From Hydractinia symbiolongicarpus (Eukaryota; Cnidaria; Hydrozoa; Anthoathecata; Hydractiniidae), in contig NC_079877.1 of NCBI RefSeq assembly GCF_029227915.1, positions 10,155,851 to 10,219,850 on the forward strand: a DNA stretch of 64,000 nucleotides, given 5' to 3'. A program made the position numbers and the translations under genes. The notes beneath the pieces are model-generated. The model was not told the origin of the DNA, searched no databases, and saw only the letters and a program-made list of their open reading frames with translations. Position 1 is the stretch's first letter. Each line of letters starts with the position of its first letter. Shown here piece after piece: positions 34,211 to 44,890 of this stretch.

Positions 34211-35430
34211 ACCTTTCCAACGTTGACCACGAGAAAGCCAACGGCTGCAGCGATTACCATGTATAGATTCCTAGCTGCATATTCAACAACGTATGCCGCT
34301 ACTCTTAGGAAGAACAAGATTATGGTACCCATAATCCCGTGCAATCCGGCACCTGCTCTACCTGCCAGGTATTTGAGGAACTTACACAATCGTTCCAGCT
34401 GCTTCTCTACAAACCCCTCACCTGCAGCACCTCCAGCGGCACCTGCTCTGATACCTCCCCCTGCAGCTGCAAATACGACGGTGCTTATCAAGACCAATGG
34501 CAGAGACGATACTCGCTATGGTTATAGCCTGCTCTTTGAAAAGAATATTTAGCTTCTCCAGCACAGACGTGTCATCTCCAGCAATTTTCATCAACGTTTA
34601 CTAGATATTCTTCAACTGGCTGTAGTTATTTGAGGATAGTAAACCATGGGCATTTTGCGTAGCCTCTTTTAAATCGTTCAATTTTTCAATTTTTTCCTCA
34701 AGCTCTGCTACTTCCCTTTCATAATTAGCACTCTGTCCTTCGTCTGCCCTGGCCTTCTAATTGTCGAGTTCCTTCACCCTAGCCTGTGCCTTGTTAATCT
34801 TGCTATCATATAAGATCATCAAGTTACCCTTTATAGTTTGGAGTTCGAGGTTTAATCACCGCCTGTCGCGCTCGGTGAATACTTCATGAGTACCACCAAA
34901 TAAAGTTTCTTCCATAAAGCTCTCCGTGGCATCTACAAATTTCTCTATCGATTCCATCGAGATGATGTCATCATCCAAAATGTCATCAACCTTTTGCCCA
35001 AGTGCTTGGGCTGCTGACTTACCTCTGTTGGGTGTAATAACATGGGCGGGAAAACTCAGGGTTCGCACAAAATCTGCTTCAATCTCTTGATAATCTCTCC
35101 AGCAGCTCGCAACCCACCCTTATCCTTTGTGATTAATGCAATAACGTCTATATCGTTAAAAAAGGTGTTTCCCTTCCACACTAAACTCATCGTAAGGTAT
35201 AGCAAAAGGCTTCCCCAGCCTCGGATCCCTAATAAGACGTTCGTAAAGGTTGTCAACCTTTGATTTTAGTAGTTTTTGCTTCTGCTATGAAAGGCCAGAC
35301 CCCGGGACACTCTGTTGTTTTCCTGACGTTGAATGCCCTGGTGTTGCAGGGAATTCTGCGTATTATCGGGTTTACCATCTGGACGGCCCTCATCCGGAAG
35401 ATCGTGATCAAATACTGGATTAATTAGCAT
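34207..35430 (-). pseudogene. Coiled-coil protein with glycine-rich membrane C-terminus, outer copy
   Basis: Starts at the ATG at 35430 (MLINPVFDHDLPDEG), divergent from the capsid gene 33 bases away. Pieces in different frames give a polar N-terminus, AGEIIKRLKQ, a helical part ending at 34856, a decayed coiled coil and a Gly/Ala-rich tail with a hydrophobic helix (GLHGIMGTIILFFLRVAAYV). The inner copy (45902-47216) is better preserved. Its overlap with the anchor gene end (34207-34210) is conserved in the inner copy. Confidence 0.55.
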
Positions 35431-35453
35431 CTATGTAAAGATTTCTCCCTTAT

Positions 35454-35461
35454 ATAATAAA
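35454..35461 (+). promoter_or_regulatory. TATAATAA box before the capsid gene
   Basis: TATAATAA ends two bases before the ATG at 35463 and sits in the 33-base divergent spacer between the capsid gene and the coiled-coil gene. It matches boxes at 3155-3163, 30790-30798, 37922-37930, 55898-55906, 57036-57044 and 60791-60799. Confidence 0.6.
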
Positions 35462-35462
35462 C

Positions 35463-36730
35463 ATGAGTAACGTACTTCGAACGACTCTAGACCCCTATGC
35501 AGAGACGAAGCAACTCTTTGGTATCAAGGGACTAAAACAGAGGGCTAAAATTAGCCATATACATTCAACCATCAATCAAAATCAAGACTTTCACGTTGAT
35601 ATCCCAAATATGCCTCAGAATGATGTCATCCTTCCGGGCAGTCGCAAGCTTCTATTTGACCTGACGCTGACAGGGACTACTACGAAGCGCACGATCATGT
35701 CGAATATAGGCAAAAGCCTGGTGAAGAACCTACGCATTACATTGGATGGCAACGAAGTACAAAATATTAGCGACTACAATATCCTCGCAGTGTACCGGGA
35801 TTTGTGGCTACCCAAGTTCGATCGTGATAACAACCTTATCCTAGATGACATCAACCACAATGATGGTACCATCAGGACTATACAGGTCAAAGCTAGTGAT
35901 CACGTGGGGACGGATGAAGAAAAGGCGATTGCCGCGGCGTATGGCAACACCTTTTGCATACCTCTGAACTGACTAGAGATTTGCCGTTGTATCCGGCCGG
36001 TTTATATGAAAGATTGCAGTTTGCACTGCATTTTGCGGCTTAAGGTGACGTGATCAAAGATGCGGGGACAGCAGCCTCGGGAAGCCCGGCAGCCAAAGCG
36101 ACCGATGCCGCGTACAAAATTACCAATATCAAGCTTGAATTTGACAAGATCACTCATGAAGGCCTGGCAAGCACTATGATGTCAAGGTATGCAAGATTGG
36201 CCCTGCCCTACGAACGCATACTCTGTAACAAGGTAGTAATCATGAGGAAGCAGGATACCTCATGTAACCTTCAGATTAATACCCCTGCGAAAAGCCTCAA
36301 AGGTGTGTTGCTATTGTTTATAGACCCTGGGGAAGTGAAGCCCTATGCATGCGTCACTGAGGTTTTCTATAATTCCAAGATCAATCGGATTAGGGTTATT
36401 GTTGAGGGGAAGCCTTGTGAACTGTATAGTCACGTTATGCTTCCCAAGTACCATTTGGAGCAGATCGTCAATATTTTCGGTGCATACGATAGTAACGTCA
36501 CGATTGGCTAGTTTTTCAACGAGAGATATGCATTTTTCTTCGATTTTAGGGCCTCTCCCGACGATACCCTACATGGTTCCGGAAGAACCCTACAACTTCT
36601 AAGTGACGGCATTACCCTCCATATGACCAAGAAAGCCAACAGAACTGTTGATTTTTTGTGCTATGTATACCTTCTCAAAGACGCGCAACTGAATATCTTA
36701 GATGATGGATTTCATAACGTGGAGCCCTAA
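35463..36730 (+). pseudogene. Probable major capsid protein, outer Polinton
   Basis: Starts MSNVLRTTLDPYAETKQLFG; about 420 codons. Beta-rich blocks include NMPQNDVILPGSRKLLFDL, a conserved YRDLWL, LEFDKITHEGLASTMMSRY and, after a TAG at 36509-36511, a C-terminal block with DDTLHGSGRTLQLLSDGITL. A frameshift near 35966 and two in-frame stops (about 36041 and 36509) disable it. Size, position and similarity to capsid-like proteins of cnidarian Polintons support a double jelly-roll capsid, but the fold is inferred rather than seen. The inner copy is at 44884-45898. Confidence 0.6.
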
Positions 36731-36775
36731 TGACAACAACTCGTGTTTGTCCTCCAAGGGCAAAAACGAGTCAAT

Positions 36776-37500
36776 ATGGAAAACAAGAGCTGCAAAAAAT
36801 GTAAAAAAGTGTTGGCTCTATTAGAGTGCTGGAAAATGGCCAAACTACAAAAACATGCATCAAAGGCCTGGATAAAAAGAAGGCTTCACGGGAACGTACC
36901 AAATGCCCTCATGGTAGGTGGACGTCAGAGCGTTAAGACTTTGAATAGAGTCAAATATGCCGCCATGAAAGGATAAGTGCCTATTGCAATATCATCAAAG
37001 GCAGAGATCCACCTGTAAAGAGTGTAAGGGAACTCAGATTTGACAGCATAAAAGGATAAGATCTCGTTGTAGAGAATGCAAGGGTAGTCAAATCTGCCAG
37101 CATGAAAGGCGGAGAGCTTGTTGTAAAGAATGCAAGGGTAGTCAAATCTGCCAGCATGATAGGAGGAGAGCTTGCTGTAAAGAATGCAAGGGTAGTCAGA
37201 TTTGCCCCTATGAACGGATAAGGTATCGTTGCAAGGAATGCAAGAAGAGCAGGCAGCTGGAGGAAACCAAGAGCTGCAAAAAATGTAAAAAAGTGTTGCC
37301 CCTAGATGAATTTAGGGTGCTGGGAAATGGAAAGACGGCAACAAGTTGCCTAGTTTGCCTGGATAAAAAGAAAGCCTCAAAAGAACGTAACAGATTCCCC
37401 CATGATAGGCGGATATCCCAATGTAAAGAATGTGGTGGTATAGATATTTGCCATCATGAAAGGAGGAGGGCTTGTTGAAAGGACTGCAAGAAGAGCAAAC
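36776..37500 (+). pseudogene. Tandem zinc-ribbon protein, outer Polinton (left copy)
   Basis: Starts MENKSCKKCKKVLALLE, then after frameshifts a run of repeats CKECKGSQICQHERRRAC and variants on a 54-57-base period (about 37010-37240). A second head (SCKKCKKVLPLDEFRVLG, CLVCLDKKKASKER) follows, then one more repeat ending near 37500. Each repeat carries CxxC and C/H pairs. The head appears twice, so two genes may have fused or recombined within the repeats. The related gene at 54976-55626 ends in an HNH-like domain that is missing here. Confidence 0.6.
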
Positions 37501-37505
37501 AGTAA

Positions 37506-37903
37506 GTGGCCACCATCGCTGTAGTAGTAGCCGGGGCGGCAATCAACGCACTAGCATTCAGTGTGACAAATTTCTTATTTAGCAAACTTGAAGGACACGG
37601 TGAGGCCGACCTGAAGAGGCATGATAAAGCCATGGAAAAACTACAAGCAGCCCAAGCAAATTGGGTACAAAATCGAAAAGCCAAATTGGACTGGATTGTA
37701 GAGCAAAGGGAGATGCAGCTGAAGACTGGTAAGAGTCTGAGAAAGTTGGACGACGATATGTACCAATACTTCATCGCTTTAACCGAGGAGGCCCCGCAGT
37801 TGAATGAGTTTTACACCCTTTCAAAGCAACAACAAGATAGCAAACTCACGTCATTGTTGGCTTCTTATCCCTGCTAGGTTTAGTAGCTTACAAGTATCTG
37901 TAG
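37506..37903 (+). pseudogene. Membrane-anchored coiled protein, outer Polinton
   Basis: Reads ATIAVVVAGAAINALAFSVTN (hydrophobic N-terminus), then a highly charged helical middle (DLKRHDKAMEKLQAAQANW, REMQLKTGKSLRKLDDDMY), and after a 1-base shift near 37860 a C-terminal helix LSLLGLVAYKYL. The ATG is GTG here. No counterpart is found in the inner Polinton, whose deletion covers this place. Function unknown. Confidence 0.55.
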
Positions 37904-37921
37904 GAACGCGTTTTTAACATG

Positions 37922-37930
37922 TATAATAAA
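37922..37930 (+). promoter_or_regulatory. TATAATAAA box before the integrase
   Basis: An exact TATAATAAA ends three bases before the integrase ATG at 37934, the same spacing class as at the other Polinton genes. Confidence 0.6.
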
Positions 37931-37933
37931 GAC

Positions 37934-38023
37934 ATGTCAAAAGCATCACATAGTGTTACGGAAGAAGAGGCGGAAAAATAAAGCCAATTACTATATCCCA
38001 GAAAATCTCTGAACCGGACGCAA
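37934..38023 (+). pseudogene. Integrase 5' fragment, outer Polinton
   Basis: Starts MSKASHSVTEEEAEK, then a TAA and KSLNRT-like sequence, and stops at the inner Polinton. The inner element's own integrase shows the same order uninterrupted (44890 leftward: ACCGAGGAAGAGGCTGAAA, TTACTACAACCCAGAA), proving that 37934-38023 and 51527 onward were once contiguous. Confidence 0.75.
38018..38023 (+). repeat. Candidate target site duplication, left copy (ACGCAA)
   Basis: ACGCAA here and ACGCTA at 51527-51532 flank the inner Polinton: a 6-bp direct repeat matching at 5 of 6 positions, the length Polintons make. Removing the inner element and one copy restores the integrase order. Confidence 0.5.
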
Positions 38024-38250
38024 GGAGAGATAGAGATATGTATGTTTTAGCGCAGTCGCGCACGCAGTAACGTCACAACAAATCCAATACCATGTAGTGC
38101 TATGGAATTTAAGGGTTATGTCTCTAATATGTCATGCTGAATAGGAATAAGTCCCTAGTAAATGATGACGTCATAAAATGTAGCAAATCAGTCTAAAATT
38201 CTGGCACAGGGGAATTCCCTATCAATCAACACAGTAAAGAGGGGAACTGT
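38024..38250 (+). repeat. Inner Polinton left terminal inverted repeat
   Basis: Shares with the reverse complement of 51295-51526 the words ATGTATGTT-TAGCGCAGTCGCGCA, ACGTCACAACAAATCCAATACC, GATGACGTCATAAAATG and GGGAATTCCCTATCAATCAAC, in the same order with small gaps. Confidence 0.85.
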
Positions 38251-38310
38251 GCTAGTGTTTTTTGACCGTTATGAAATCCTCCGGCAAAGCAAAAATTCTT
38301 ACAATAAAGA

Positions 38311-38442
38311 ATGAACACACATACTGTGAAACAATTACGTAATATTGCAAAAGCTCGCGGACTTACGGGATAATACAAGCTACACAAGGCTGATATGGTT
38401 GCCCTATTGGAGAATGTATCACAAAACCGGTCCGACATATAA
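38311..38442 (+). pseudogene. SAP/Rho-N-like DNA-binding domain protein, inner Polinton
   Basis: ACAATAAAGA precedes the ATG. The frame reads MNTHTVKQLRNIAKARGLTG, one TAA, then YKLHKADMVALLENVSQN and a stop: a helix-extended loop-helix SAP-type fold of about 42 residues. In related elements this domain heads a larger protein; here the following region (38478-38729) probably continues it. It occupies the terminal position that the polymerase start has in the outer copy. Confidence 0.6.
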
Positions 38443-38477
38443 CGTCCGAGGAAATAGACTTATTTGGGAGATAGGAG

Positions 38478-38729
38478 ATGGCCAATAACCGTCCAACTAT
38501 GGGGGGAGGTAAAACCAGGGAATGGTATAACTGGGTATTGCCCCCATCTGAGATGGACGTCTTCCAGAAACAGGAACTATAAAAAATCGCTCCATTGTAA
38601 TGGATAAGATGCGGGATGGTACAACTGGCTAGTTGATGCTGTCCCCAAACATATAAGGAAGGGGTTCAAAAAAAGCTATGCAGCCCTTAAACGTAGCGTG
38701 ATGGGGCCCTTTGGTGGTCAAGGACGTTG
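38478..38729 (+). pseudogene. Continuation of the SAP-domain protein, inner Polinton
   Basis: Reads REWYNWVLPPSEMDVFQKQEL, stops, and in another frame continues WYNWLVDAVPKHIRKGFKKSY to GPFGGQGR. The amphipathic, basic segment resembles the N-terminal leader of the polymerase-associated proteins of this family. Two frame breaks. A short open piece at about 38735-38940 (DENYLLLYILLTYNIIPRYAEL) follows, unrecognised. Confidence 0.4.
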
Positions 38730-38946
38730 AATAGGAAGTAGACCCTGTCAGTATTGACAGGGAAATTAGAGGCCCTAAGCAGGATGAGAATTACCTGCTC
38801 TTGTATATCTTGTTGACATACAACATTATACCCCGGTACGCTGAACTCATCGGAGAGAGCCCGGAAAATGCACTGCTACAAAAGGCACCGCAAGGTACTG
38901 CGATGCCTATAAGGAAAACTAACATATACTTCGCTATTCATGTAAT

Positions 38947-39079
38947 GTAAGACCCAAAATACCAAGCTCTGCCCTGCCTGCCGGGGGTCTTTGGTGAACA
39001 ATCATGGCGGTGTATTGATTTGCTCTGCATGTGCCGCGATATATTCTAAAATTCACGAGAGGAAGTGGAGCAACTATTG
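38947..39079 (+). pseudogene. Small zinc-ribbon protein, inner Polinton
   Basis: Reads KLCPACRGSLVNNHGGVLIC, then SACAAIYSKIHERKWSNY and a stop eight bases before the ATPase ATG. It aligns with the outer copy at 54488-54655, which keeps the LVNNYGGVL and YDRKWSNY words. The start is damaged. Probably a nucleic-acid-binding accessory protein. Confidence 0.55.
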
Positions 39080-39085
39080 AATAAA

Positions 39086-39579
39086 ATGTTGGATGTCGTG
39101 AGAGATGTGCATACGGCAATCTTCACAGGCCCCACTTCTTGTGGCAAAAAGCAACGTGCTTCAGACCGCCTCGGGACTGAGTAATAAAAGCACTATCACA
39201 ATATCATAAGGTGGAGCAGTACCTATCTTGAAAGGTCTTCCCTCTGGAAAGACCCCTACGTGTTCCAGGAAATGAGTTGTTTAAATGGATAGCAAAATTG
39301 TCGTCGTTACTAGCAGGAGAGGACACGTTGTTTGTGATTGACGACATTATAGCCGATGAAAGTCTCGATAACCGTCGACAATCCCTACTTTAACTTGCCA
39401 TCAGTGGTAGGCACAGGAAGCACAGCCTTTGAATCCTAACCCAGAGCTACACTGCCCTGCCCAAGAACCTCAGGAGGCAGAAAAAGGCCCTGTTTCTGTG
39501 GTATCCCTACGAAAGAAGCGATATGAAGATGATAGAAGAAGAGACTAAGATGGCCCCCGACATGATCCTCGGTCGGATA
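39086..39579 (+). pseudogene. FtsK/HerA-type packaging ATPase, inner Polinton, 5' part
   Basis: Starts MLDVVRDVHTAIFTGPTSCGK: a Walker A with lysine replacing the usual Thr/Ser. Then STYLERSSLWKDPYVF, Walker B TLFVIDDIIADESLDNRR, GRHRKHSL and SYTALPKNLRRQ are seen in scattered frames. piggyBac interrupts the gene at 39580; the end lies at 43141-43219. This is the DNA-translocating ATPase of Polintons and related viruses (A32-like), acting in genome packaging. Confidence 0.75.
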
Positions 39580-39583
39580 TTAA
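39580..39583 (+). repeat. piggyBac TTAA target duplication, left
   Basis: TTAA immediately before the terminal CCCTATTCATACCGTG; matched by TTAA at 43137-43140. Confidence 0.97.
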
Positions 39584-39943
39584 CCCTATTCATACCGTGC
39601 CGCGCTGTTGCAGCACATATGGTTTTTAAAAAGCCGCCATTATTTTTTGGGGGCACCGTTCATTGTGAAACCGCCTGACTTTTACTTTTTTTATATTTAG
39701 AACCGGTTTCTGGTAAAAAAAAAGAATTTAAATAAAAAATGCTGCTAATTTTAACGGTTTTTCATGACCGGTCCGAAATTAAATTTTTTGAAGATTTTTG
39801 TTGTTTTCGGGCGACTCTTACATACAAAATCTTCACAAAAATATTAAGTATATGCTCTTCCAACGTTTCAGTGACTCTTTCTAATATATTTCTAACTGTT
39901 TTTATATATATTCATTACAATTTCAGTAAAAAATTATAATAAT

Positions 39944-40070
39944 GAAACGGCAAAAATATCTGCTCAAGATGCAGTAAACGACATCCTGCAATTTGTCTAC
40001 AACGATGAAGACGCAGACGACACTGATGATGAAAGTGATCTAAATGATCTAAATGGAAATGAGAATGAAG
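39944..40070 (+). CDS. piggyBac transposase N-terminal exon (acidic)
   Basis: An open segment (about 39944-40070) reads AKISAQDAVNDILQF, then DEDADDTDDESDLNDL and ends at a GAAG|GTATATC donor. Acidic N-termini are usual in piggyBac transposases. The initiator Met is not certain: the nearby ATG at 39942 lies in another frame. An intron with the TA repeat follows and a second exon opens at about 40545. Confidence 0.55.
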
Positions 40071-40173
40071 GTATATCATTAATTAATCAATCTGTCCATA
40101 TTTACGCTTATTCATTGCAAATTTATGAATAGAAATAAGTAACCGTGCATGGTCAATATTCGCAGGCCACATT

Positions 40174-40512
<339 letters not shown>

Positions 40513-40544
40513 TCACTGTCAGCATTTCCAATTATACTTTTAGA

Positions 40545-42363
40545 CTTACAAATTCCTGAGCAAGATCATTGTGAGTCTGATGAGGAGCAAAATATGGCAG
40601 TACAGAACAACGACAGCGATATTGATGAAGAACTCAACCCCAACCCACGTTACCCAAAAAGAATGCTAACTTACCAAAGAAAAGTCCATTCCATAGAATC
40701 TGCTCTAGATGAGTCCAGCTACCAGCCAATGAATATTCCTAAAAAAGGTAAAAAAAATGAAAGGGATCATTGAAAATAAACAAGATAAAAAGAAAACACT
40801 TATATATAACTTTTCAAACCAGAAACCAGACAATATCGGTCGACAGAGAAGGGCTGACGTTATAAAAGACAAACCAGGTCCAGTGCCCAGGGCTAGAAAT
40901 ACTTGTGAACCTGTTGATGCATTTCACATGTTTTTTACCAAAGAAATGTTTGAACTAATACTAGAAAATACTAACAGAAAAATTAATAACTTACGTGCAT
41001 CGCTTTCGGAAGAAAAATTGCAGTCGTTTATGAAAATCACGATAATCGACGAGATTCAAGCTTTTGTCGGATTGATGTTGTATAGGGGACTTTTCAGCCT
41101 CAATAATTTCTCACTCCTAAAGCTCTTTTCGGATAAATATGGACCACCAATATTTGCTGCAACCATGTCACGTAACCGATTCTTTTTTCTTTTACGGTGT
41201 TTTTGTTTTGATGACGAATCTACACGTGCGGAACGCTGGAAACAAGATCGCTTTGCGGCTGCACGAGAACTTTTTGAAATGTTCAACGAGCAATGCATGA
41301 CATCTATGAAGGCAACAGACTTTTTGTCCTTGGATGAAACTCTGTATCCTATGCGAAGCCAGATCGCCTTCAAACAGTACAATCCAAATAAACCTGCAAA
41401 GTACGGGCTACTTTTCAAGTCGTTGAATTCTGCTCGCTACCCGTATACATATGTAACTACACCATATGCAGGCAAACCACAAGCTGGAGATGGTGAATTT
41501 TACCGTCCAGGTACAGAAAATGTAACCACGTATCTGATCAATCGACTTGACAATCAAAAGCTCGAAGGTAAAAACATCTCATTTGATCGCCTTTACACAA
41601 CATTTACCCTTGCGACATGGCTTCTCACTGAAAAACATGTGACTTGCATTGGTACCCTGATTGCAAACAGAAGGGGTTTACCGAAGGATATCAAAAACGT
41701 TGATAAGCGGGAAGTCCTTTCGACTGAATTTTATTGGGATGACAAGAACGATCTCATCTTGGGTTCGTATGTTGTTAGTACCTCGACAAAAAAAAAGAAT
41801 GTAATGATCCTTTCTACCTACAGACCCTTTCTTGGCACCACTATTGACGATGGGAAGATCAAAGCTATGCTGTACAAGCTTTATGATTTTACCAAAGGTG
41901 GGACAGATATAGTTGACCAACGGATGGGGTTTCACACCAGCAAATTCAAATCGCGAAAATGGTCAATGGTAGCATTCGCATACATTCTCGACATGGCACG
42001 CGTAAATTTATCTACTTTATTCGCGCTGAATAATAAAATTGATCCTTTGAAACAGGATTCTTTTGATTTTGGAATGTCCCTTGTTTTCGGTCTTGTCGGT
42101 CCTTTCGTCAAGCAACGTGATCCGGCAAACCTAAAGCCAGGCATCAAACAGAAAATTGCATTGACACTTGCATCAATGGGTATCCCGAATGCCGTGACCC
42201 CAACACCGGTCAATGCTAGATTTCCCGCCGTAGGTGAAAGGAGAAGAAGATGCAAAATTTGTATTGAAGGGATGGAACATGGTGTAACTCAAGACAATTA
42301 CTAAGTCAAAAATCGTTATGTCAATCGTGCGGTAATAGTACATGTCAGAAACATCTTGTCCGT
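40545..42363 (+). pseudogene. piggyBac transposase, main part
   Basis: The exon opens after CTTTTAG at 40544 with another acidic stretch (DEEQNMAVQNNDSDIDEEL). It shifts frame at an A run near 40750 and continues as a 515-codon frame (40757-42304) with the DDE_Tnp_1_7 domain. The three catalytic aspartates are in place: SLDETLYPMR (about 193), SFDRLYTT (277) and KGGTDIVDQ (384). A 1-base shift just before the stop at 42302 moves the C-terminal cysteine cluster (CKIC in frame, then CQSCGNSTC and ICHSC) out of frame up to about 42363. The core is intact but the Cys-rich end, needed for terminal repeat binding, is not. Confidence 0.9.
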
Positions 42364-43136
42364 ATTTGCCATAGTTGTATGGACTAACTTTTGAATGCGC
42401 AATTGACTTTTTTCATCCAGTTGTCTTGTTTTATTTTATTTTACTACTTTAGGAACTAGTTTTACTAAATTTCCTCTGCTTTTTATATATTTTACTGATA
42501 TATAGTATGGAAATTTACTTCGTTTACCCTGATTTTCCTACTTTTTACGTATAAAATTTTGGAAAATGTTGATTTATTTGATAATTTTTCAGACTAATTT
42601 AGCTTTTTCTGATTCTTGTGGTTTCATTAGGTATTGTGAATACTTCATACAAAATTTCAGATCAAGAAAAATATTTTTTATTCAGTTGTAGGCCCAATAG
42701 TGATGTACCTCAACCGTGCAATATTCATACTTGACCGTATAAATTTTTTCATATTTCTCGCTTTTTCATGAGAGATTTTGGAGGCCTAAAATCACGTTTT
42801 CTTGAATCAAATTTGATTTTAGGTTAATTTAGTATATTTTATTTGCCTAGAACCAAGTTATATTATTTTTTCAATTTTTTTCCATCCGTCCCGTTGATTT
42901 AGGGACGACATAGATATTTTACAGTTTTCGGCTGACCGCGATTACTCCCAGGTCATTTTATGGATAATTTTGTAAGTTTATATGCTTTTTATTATCTCAA
43001 AGGATTCATTTTATGTTAAATAAAGTGTATGCAAAATTTCAAACCAAAAGGACTTGTCGTTCCAGAGTTATGGCATCCGTGCTGTTATAGCGCGGCACGG
43101 TACCAGTTAGACCCCGGTGACACGGTATGAATAGGG

Positions 43137-43140
43137 TTAA
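43137..43140 (+). repeat. piggyBac TTAA target duplication, right
   Basis: TTAA directly after the terminal ...TATGAATAGGG. Confidence 0.97.
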
Positions 43141-43219
43141 GGCTGGGCTGAAAAAATCCAAGCACGCATGCCTATATGAGAGATTGAAACATCCTAGGAT
43201 TTGGAGAATTATCAAGTGA
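43141..43219 (+). pseudogene. Packaging ATPase, inner Polinton, 3' part
   Basis: Reads KKSKHACLYERLKHPRIWRI and stops at 43217-43219. It matches the end of the outer ATPase (KKIQACMPICEAGTPSNLED, near 53940-53990 on the other strand), so the piggyBac split one gene. Confidence 0.7.
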
Positions 43220-43259
43220 CCACATTGAAAACCACTGGCTGAACATTGGTGTATAGAAA

Positions 43260-43809
43260 ATGTCTTCACAGCTCACCTTATTCAACGCAATACCTGCAGG
43301 ATCGATTGAGACCTTGTTTGATAAACAAAATCAGCCCCTGTTCCAACGTCCTGATTTTTAGAGATTCCTGTGTATTCCAAGTACTAGGAAGTATGGTCTT
43401 GATCGCCATATGACAATATCAAGGGGAGTACTAAAGGGTATAAAGGGAACTGTACCCAGCGTGTACAGTTGTTCAGGTGTGCCGGAAGGAGTGAAAAAAA
43501 CGGCATGACATTGGACAGGGCGTTGGAAATTACCGTAAGGTCAAGAAAGCCCAAGGCCGTGGCTTTGACAAAATGGTTAGCCAGGAAACGGTGGAAAAAT
43601 TACAGGAGACTGTTGAGGAGAAGGATAATGTTTTCCCCCTTTTCAATGATGAAATTAAGGATAGAGATAGTCAGCTCATAGCGTTGGGTGATGAAATTGA
43701 GGAGCTACAGCAACGTGCCGTGCCCCACCTCGAAGATGTATTGGATGTATTGAAGTCAACCCGGGGAAGGTCAGATATTTTAGGGTTGGTGAGCATGAAG
43801 GCCTATTGA
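43260..43809 (+). pseudogene. BRO-N-like DNA-binding protein, inner Polinton
   Basis: Starts MSSQLTLFNAIPAG and continues ETLFDKQNQPLFQRPDF, then after a decayed stretch LDRALEITVRSRKPKAVALTKWL and a coiled coil (LQETVEEKDNVF, ALGDEIEELQQRAV), stop at 43807-43809. This layout fits the BRO-N/MSV199 family of viral DNA-binding regulators. The C-terminal DUF3627-like block seen in the outer copy is missing, and the frame is broken at least twice. Confidence 0.65.
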
Positions 43810-43869
43810 AACTCGCGGAATAGGTGGTATCTAAGGTGTGTACAGATCTGTTCCCACCCTGCCGGACGC

Positions 43870-43901
43870 TAATTATACTACCCTTGTGGGTAGTATAATT
43901 A
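43870..43901. terminator. 14-bp perfect stem-loop after the BRO gene
   Basis: TAATTATACTACCC at 43870-43883 pairs exactly with 43888-43901 around TTGT, 60 bases after the BRO stop. It is one of several such structures at Polinton gene ends. Confidence 0.55.
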
Positions 43902-44070
43902 TCCTTGCATCATATATTGGTTTCAAACCAACCCCCAAAAAGACCAAAGTTGGCATGATACCTTCAATGTTCCGGGTCCGAATTAGTAGGGTCTATTGAA
44001 GCATCTACTCATTTAGTGGTGGGTTCCCAACCCCTCCTATGTAATATACCTTTTTGACACTTTCAGCTGT

Positions 44071-44526
44071 ATGTACGAAGGCAGTGAAATATCAAAAAGA
44101 TGGAAGCCTATTTACAACAACAGCAATTTACAAGGATTGCAATATTCGCGTACCTGTACTGCGATGCTGCATAAATCAGGAACAGTGACTGGTTATTGCC
44201 CTACATGCCTGGAAAAATTCAAGTATCGAAATGGGATATACTATCAAGGACTTGAATACTCTAGCAACATAGACCTTCTAAACAGGGTATGGTCAGGCAG
44301 GAAAGCGTGGGGTACATTTGCGAGAAATGAGATCGATGAGGATCTCGAGGATGATATTCAACCCCCAGGACTTTATATTGTTTCGGTTAAAGAGAACAAT
44401 CATGGGGTACTCTGTTACGAGTTCATAAAAGATGAGGGGCTGAAGCTACGGGATTTGGCCGACATAGAAACAATAATCAATACCCTCAATTTTCCTATAC
44501 CGGATAGACGATTGGTTGCCTTGTAG
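44071..44526 (+). CDS. Acidic-tail Polinton protein X, inner copy (C-terminus lost)
   Basis: An open frame of 151 codons starting MYEGSEISKRWKPIYNN. Conserved words shared with the outer copy are YCPTCLEKFKYRNGIYYQG, LNRVWSGRKAWGTFAR, and LKLRDLADIETI. CTAC-TCLEK gives a possible half zinc-knuckle (C-T-C near CPTC). The frame ends at 44526 where it runs into inverted integrase sequence; the acidic tail of the outer copy (52456 onward) is deleted. No family recognised. Confidence 0.55.
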   Translation: MYEGSEISKRWKPIYNNSNLQGLQYSRTCTAMLHKSGTVTGYCPTCLEKFKYRNGIYYQGLEYSSNIDLLNRVWSGRKAWGTFARNEIDEDLEDDIQPPGLYIVSVKENNHGVLCYEFIKDEGLKLRDLADIETIINTLNFPIPDRRLVAL

Positions 44527-44890
44527 ATGTCCTTCAACATATCCGCGACTTCGCTGGCCTTTTTGGTACTCAGAGGTCTCGCTACTTTGTACCTCAACGC
44601 AACATCAATCCCCGTGAGAATATACTTGCAGGTGTAATTATACAGCTTGTCATAGGGCATGTCAAAATATCAAACTAGTGCATTTCGTTAGGCCTCGTAA
44701 CGGTGAAGTGTGAATAATCTATCTTTTTAGGACCTCGAATGTGTCTCAACCACAAGAGCCCGCCTGGATAGCCAATGAGTTACTAGCTTTTTGGAGAAAA
44801 AGCTCTCCTTCGCGAGCAATTTTATGGCCTTTTGCGCGGTCCACAGATGTTCTGGGTTGTAGTAAATTTAGCTTAATTTTCAGCCTCTTC
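44527..44890 (-). pseudogene. Integrase remnant, inner Polinton
   Basis: Reading leftward from 44890: EEEAEN, RGPKKIDYSHFTVTRPNEMH, a TAG, then LYNYTCKYILTGIDVALRYK and KASEVADMLKDIYK, where it breaks into protein X sequence. It is homologous to the first half of the outer integrase. The catalytic second half and chromo-like end are deleted. Confidence 0.75.

Noticed and set aside
35281-35421. A short hydrophobic + strand frame (MKGQTPGHSVVFLTLNALVL...)
   Set aside because: It is antisense to the conserved start of the coiled-coil gene (34207-35430), whose N-terminus matches the inner copy; the + frame has no inner homolog.
38024-38250. A simple shared promoter instead of a terminal inverted repeat
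   Set aside because: The homology extends about 220 bp, ends abruptly at the integrase break on both sides and is inverted around the inner element, which a promoter would not explain.
41056-42255. Minus-strand frames inside the piggyBac transposase
   Set aside because: They are shadows of the well-supported transposase frame on the + strand.
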